Assembly (NCBI GenBank): GCA_038210275.1
Contig: JBBQWV010000004.1
Span: forward strand, 62,001 to 126,000
Length of the DNA: 64,000 nt
Direction of reading: 5' to 3'
Source of the DNA: PALSA-1296 sp038210275
Lineage (GTDB): Bacteria > Bacteroidota > Ignavibacteria > Palsa-1295
Shown here: positions 60,552 to 64,000 of the stretch, piece by piece
How the letters are laid out: the number at the start of each line of letters is the position of its first letter
How positions within the stretch are numbered: position 1 is the stretch's first letter
Position numbers and translations under genes: made by a program
The notes under the pieces: model-generated
What the model was told of the DNA's origin: nothing
Seen by the model: the letters and a program-made list of their open reading frames with translations, nothing else
The model's database searches: none

Positions 60552-62426
60552 ATGAACACATTCGCGAAACACACGATCTATATTCTGTTGACCTTGAGTT
60601 CTCTCATCTTCTGCCGTATAAGCAGAGCCGATGATGATTACGATATGGGCACTCCGACGCTACGCGAGATTTGGGTTGATCCTGTGAATGGATTAGATCG
60701 CCCGGGACGTGGTTCAACGCGTGCGCTGGCATTAAAATCCATCAGCTATGCATGGGCGATCGTCCCATCAAGCATGACTCTGAATAATACCGGATTTCAC
60801 ATTCTGCTTGCGCCCGGAAAATATACGGTTGATAATGTGCCTTCCGAATTTCAATCGGTTTTCGGGACTGTAGATTATCCGGTGATCTTTGAAGCAGCCG
60901 ATGATACCGGCTCGGTGATCTTTCCATCAATTGATGTGACGGGATGTAATTATATTTATTTTATCGGCGTCCATATTACGCTCAGTCAGGCTTCTTATAC
61001 TTCAATTTTCAGAGGCTGCGATCATTTGCTGTTTCGAAAGTGCCAATTCATTTCGGCAGATCCGAGTGTGGCGGATATTGCTTCGTTCAGCGCAAGTGTG
61101 TATCAATGTCAGTATATATATTTTGAGCAATGCGAGTTCGCGTATTCGTCTGATAACGCGATCAATATATTTGCCTCGCAGTATGGGCATATTAAAAAAT
61201 CCTCGATCCATCATGCCGGCGGAAATGGCATTTATTTTCAGGGAGGTGTAGCATATTTTTCTCTTGAAGAAAATACGATCAACAATACTTCCGGCAGTGG
61301 TATAAAATTTTCATCGCGCGATACGATCACCGGTCTCGATCAGATGGCAATGCCGTGGGTACATTACGAAGTGTATGACATCAAATGTTTTAATAATATT
61401 ATTCATCACACCAGTGGAGCAGGGTTTTCCTGCAGCGGCGGATATAATATTCTCTTTGCACAAAACACGCTCTATCAAACGGGTTTGAATAATTCGCTGG
61501 TCGTTCTGAGCCTCGGCAAACGCTGCCGCGGAGTTGATAAAGATGTCTGCCAGCAGCGCATTGATTCCGGCGCTTGGGGAACGTGGTACTTCAATCTTGA
61601 TGACAGTTCGACGGCTCCGATCCCAAATAAAAATATTTTTATTTACAATAATATATTTAATAACAGCAGCGATTCCGTTACTGCCTCATCGCACTTATCC
61701 ATTCACGGACCGATCACCGCAACGGCGTTCAATGCCGCATGTCCCAAGCCGGCTTTTGCTGATGATAATGTGCAGATCAAAGGGAATATTATCTGGAATG
61801 GAAAATCAACCAAAGCGCTGGGTATCGCGACCGGTACAGGATGCGGAGCATCGAACCCTTCGTGCAATGAGATACAATTGCTTCAGGATAATATGATCAA
61901 TTCGGCTGAACCGAAATTTGTTGACGCTGCTACCGGTAATTTTCATCCTGTACCCGGCGGTACAGTTTTTACGATCGCAAAAGCTTTTCCGATCCCAAAT
62001 TTTTCGTGGACGGGGCTGCCCCCATCCCCCATCGAGCCGCCAGGAAATATCAGCAATAGTATTGTCGTAGATAGAGACAGCAATAAACGTGATCTCAGCA
62101 AGCCGGTCTGTGGAGCATTTATCATTTCAACATCATCTGTTTCTGAAGGAAATACTTTGCACGATGAAATTTCGCATTTACAAAATTATCCAAATCCCGC
62201 GCAATCTTTGACGACAATATCTTTTCATCTTCGCGAAGGAGCATATATTTCATTAGATATATATAATATGCTTGGCGAAAAATTAGCGTCATTAATTTCG
62301 GAAACTCTTGATGAAGGCGATCACAATATTAATTGGAACAGCGCGCAACTGCCCTCAGGAAAATATTTCTACAGACTTTCAACAAGAAGTATGACGATCA
62401 CGAAACAGATGACGATTGTACGATGA
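60552..62426 (+). CDS. Secreted right-handed beta-helix protein with T9SS sorting domain
   Basis: 624 residues from the ATG at 60552, giving a signal peptide (cleavage near SRA). DPVNGLDRPGRGSTRALALK at the mature start and repeated short strands (NAINIFASQYGHIKKSSIHH, NGIYFQGG, NNIIHHTSGAGFSCSGG) fit a parallel beta-helix (pectate-lyase-like) fold. T9SS C-terminus: HLQNYPNPAQSLTTISF ... PSGKYFYRLST. Likely carbohydrate-related; enzyme activity not provable from sequence. Confidence 0.85.
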   Translation: MNTFAKHTIYILLTLSSLIFCRISRADDDYDMGTPTLREIWVDPVNGLDRPGRGSTRALALKSISYAWAIVPSSMTLNNTGFHILLAPGKYTVDNVPSEFQSVFGTVDYPVIFEAADDTGSVIFPSIDVTGCNYIYFIGVHITLSQASYTSIFRGCDHLLFRKCQFISADPSVADIASFSASVYQCQYIYFEQCEFAYSSDNAINIFASQYGHIKKSSIHHAGGNGIYFQGGVAYFSLEENTINNTSGSGIKFSSRDTITGLDQMAMPWVHYEVYDIKCFNNIIHHTSGAGFSCSGGYNILFAQNTLYQTGLNNSLVVLSLGKRCRGVDKDVCQQRIDSGAWGTWYFNLDDSSTAPIPNKNIFIYNNIFNNSSDSVTASSHLSIHGPITATAFNAACPKPAFADDNVQIKGNIIWNGKSTKALGIATGTGCGASNPSCNEIQLLQDNMINSAEPKFVDAATGNFHPVPGGTVFTIAKAFPIPNFSWTGLPPSPIEPPGNISNSIVVDRDSNKRDLSKPVCGAFIISTSSVSEGNTLHDEISHLQNYPNPAQSLTTISFHLREGAYISLDIYNMLGEKLASLISETLDEGDHNINWNSAQLPSGKYFYRLSTRSMTITKQMTIVR

Positions 62427-62440
62427 GAATTATTACTCAG

Positions 62441-62554
62441 GTCATTGCGAGGTCACATCAGCGACCGAAGCAATCTAAAATGTCAACTACTAATACCACA
62501 TTTCAAGATTTTAGATTGCTTCGTCGTCCACTTCGCGGACTTCTCGCAATGGCA
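62441..62554. repeat. Dispersed inverted repeat, family A, copy 8
   Basis: GTCATTGCGAGGTCACATCA ... GATTGCTTCGTCGTCCACTT ... CTCGCAATGGCA. Overlaps the start region of the DsbD-like gene and begins 15 bases after the preceding stop codon. Confidence 0.83.
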
Positions 62555-63352
62555 TTTTGTTTTGTTATTCTTTTCAATGTCGCTGCAATGCCCGCATCTT
62601 CGCAAACCTATAAAGGCAATCCGGTTTCGCATCTCTCTCTTCTTTCCGGCAATATCACGCACGGCAAAGGCTTTACCATTGGTATAAAGATGCTGCTCGA
62701 ACCGCATTGGCATGCGTATTGGAAAAATCCCGGCGATGCAGGTTTGCCGATGACGGCTGAATTAACCGATGCAAATGGCTATAAGTGCGGCGAACTCCGA
62801 TTCCCGACTCCGCATAAATACATTACCGGAAATGAAACGCTATATGGGTATGATTCTGAAGTTGTTTTTCTGCTTCCGATCAAACCTCCGGCAGGGGTAA
62901 AGTCATCTCCGCATTTCAAAATAAAAACGACGTGGCTTGCTTGCAAAGAAGTATGTCTGCCGGGTTCGGCAATACTTGAACTCAATGCCGATTCTGTCAC
63001 TGCAGCTGAGCGAAAAGACAATCAGCATTTGCTTGACCGTTGGACTGCTAAACTTCCACAACCCGGAGAAGGATTTAATTTAGATAAGATCGGCACTACG
63101 GTAACAGAAGCCGACGGAAAACTCTCCGTCTTCATAAAATTTCTCGAAATGGCTCCGGGTACTGTTACTGATTTTTTCCCTGAAGTCGTTGATGGATACG
63201 TAGTTGATTATACAAATATCCTCCTCGGTGAAACCGGCATAACGCTGACGCTTACGCCGGAAAGTAAAGATTCGAAATTAACTGCAATAAAGGGTTTAGC
63301 ATTAATCGGAACGTATGGATATGAAGTAAATTTTCCTATTGAGAAACAATAG
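62480..63352 (+). CDS. DsbD N-terminal-domain-like periplasmic protein
   Basis: About 290 residues. Matches the DsbD_N (DsbC-type disulfide corrector) pattern: LLEPHWHAYWKNPGDAGLPM, ETLYGYDSEVVFLLPIK, and WLACKEVCLPG with the redox C-x3-C. Signal sequence FCFVILFNVAAMPASSQT. The start is unclear because the upstream region is repeat DNA: ATGs at 62423, 62480 and 62549 are possible; 62480 gives a basic n-region (RLLRRPLRG) before the hydrophobic core. Likely thiol-disulfide exchange in the periplasm; the membrane and thioredoxin domains of full DsbD are absent. Confidence 0.82.
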   Translation: MSTTNTTFQDFRLLRRPLRGLLAMAFCFVILFNVAAMPASSQTYKGNPVSHLSLLSGNITHGKGFTIGIKMLLEPHWHAYWKNPGDAGLPMTAELTDANGYKCGELRFPTPHKYITGNETLYGYDSEVVFLLPIKPPAGVKSSPHFKIKTTWLACKEVCLPGSAILELNADSVTAAERKDNQHLLDRWTAKLPQPGEGFNLDKIGTTVTEADGKLSVFIKFLEMAPGTVTDFFPEVVDGYVVDYTNILLGETGITLTLTPESKDSKLTAIKGLALIGTYGYEVNFPIEKQ

Positions 63353-63428
63353 CCGAGGTTTTGCGTTTGAAATTTAAGTGACATCGCAAGGACTCGTGAT
63401 GCGATGACGAAAATTTTTAGGTTCATAT

Positions 63429-63562
63429 GTCATTCCGAACGGAGATTTTTCGAACGAAGTGAGAAAAACGATGTGAGGAATCCCCTAAATAGAGGAAGAC
63501 ATTTAGGAATTACAAGCTATGGGGATTGCTTCGTCAGGCTAAAGCCTTCCTCGCAATGACAC
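63429..63562. repeat. Dispersed inverted repeat, family A, copy 9
   Basis: GTCATTCCGAACGGAGATTT ... GGGGATTGCTTCGTCAGGCT ... CTCGCAATGACAC. A degenerate extra left arm precedes it (about 63379-63420). Fills most of the 239-base gap before the redoxin gene. Confidence 0.8.
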
Positions 63563-63591
63563 GCTTAATGTTTTTTATATAATTTAAAATC

Positions 63592-64000
63592 ATGAATAAG
63601 ATCGCAATTTTTCTAACAATGATGTCCATGCTCATTCCCGCAATCACCAATGCCACTCCCCCCGCTATCGGTAAATCCGCTCCTGATTTTACGCTTCAGG
63701 ATATTAATGGCAAGGCCGTAAAGCTTTCTGATTACAAAGGCAAGCTCGTTGTCCTTGAATGGATCAATGAAGGTTGCCCATTTGTCAAAGGGCATTATGA
63801 GAACGGGCACATGCCATCGCTTCAGCAGAAATATACAGGAGAAGGCGTTGTTTGGTTAACGATCAACTCTACACGTCCTGATAATCCGGAAGCCTACAAT
63901 GCTGAAAAAAGCAAAGTGATCCTCACTCAGTGGTCATCGCATGCAACAGCCAATCTTATGGACGAAGACCGCACCGTCGGACATCTCTACGAAGCAAAGA
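63592..64000 (+). CDS. Redoxin (AhpC/TSA-thioredoxin-like) protein, 3' truncated by window edge
   Basis: 136 residues visible. Signal peptide (cleavage near TNA), then IGKSAPDFTLQDINGKAVKL and the single-Cys motif NEGCPFVKGHYENGHMP. The CPFVK-type motif is found in a group of periplasmic thioredoxin-fold proteins. It follows the DsbD-like gene, suggesting a linked redox function. The C-terminus lies beyond the window. Confidence 0.85.
   Translation, partial: MNKIAIFLTMMSMLIPAITNATPPAIGKSAPDFTLQDINGKAVKLSDYKGKLVVLEWINEGCPFVKGHYENGHMPSLQQKYTGEGVVWLTINSTRPDNPEAYNAEKSKVILTQWSSHATANLMDEDRTVGHLYEAK

Noticed and set aside
1..64000. tRNA or rRNA genes
   Set aside because: Intergenic gaps were read for tRNA arms and rRNA-like blocks; none was convincing by eye. 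A covariance-model scan would be needed to exclude them fully.

Overview
The window looks like a chromosomal segment (roughly 43% GC by eye) from an aerobic member of the Fibrobacterota-Chlorobiota-Bacteroidota (FCB) group, most like Ignavibacteria/Kapabacteria-type lineages. Reasons: several secreted proteins end in type IX secretion (T9SS) sorting domains with the N-Y-P-N-P or F-P-N-P signature; Shine-Dalgarno sites are often weak; several genes carry Bacteroidota-type promoter elements (TTTG and TAnnTTTG); and the respiratory set is aerobic (aa3-type oxidase, complex I, HPPD). The genus is not identifiable from sequence alone.

Layout. 1-8.7 kb: two paralogous cupredoxin-like lipoproteins (the first cut by the window edge) bracket a diheme cytochrome c with an unfamiliar N-terminal domain, a cupin, a DUF488 protein, an orphan NuoF-like flavoprotein, a broken Crp/Fnr gene and an hpnC/hpnD squalene-synthesis pair. 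8.8-21.1 kb: a cytochrome oxidase locus (ctaC, ctaD, ctaA, ctaB, ctaE, two single- or double-helix miniproteins, a DUF1501/DUF1800 pair, Sco, DUF420, DUF983). 21.1-36.9 kb: housekeeping and mixed genes (dnaG, orphan Rieske, TPR, SpoU methyltransferase, pyrG, chrA, an M16 protease pair, GNAT, dacB, HPPD, a RAYT transposase, a hydrolase, a rhodanese). 36.9-50.7 kb: a minus-strand complex I operon in the order nuoA-B-C-D-H-I-J-K-L-M-N, lacking nuoE/F/G, with a 73-residue membrane protein between nuoH and nuoI and a T9SS-exported subtilisin translationally coupled between nuoL and nuoM. 50.9-64 kb: a hicB antitoxin with a decayed hicA, large T9SS cargo proteins, a LuxR-type regulator, rarA, a DsbD-N-like protein and a truncated redoxin.

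Functionally the window is mainly respiratory: complex I delivers electrons to quinone, the cta locus encodes the terminal oxidase with heme A synthesis and copper-insertion factors, and the diheme cytochrome and cupredoxin lipoproteins are candidate periplasmic electron carriers (inference).

The most unusual layer is repetitive DNA. (1) A RAYT gene is flanked by inverted REP-like palindromes with a GTRG head, and the same palindrome family is scattered through the window, once inside the hpnC reading frame. (2) Nine copies of a roughly 110-135 bp inverted repeat (GTCATTGCGAG ... CTCGCAATGAC) lie between or at the edges of genes; one supplies the C-terminus and stop of ctaA, another the start region of a DsbD-like gene. 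(3) Several unrelated intergenic arrays are built from words with a strict 7-base period and often fold back on themselves; one fills the nuoC-nuoD gap exactly.
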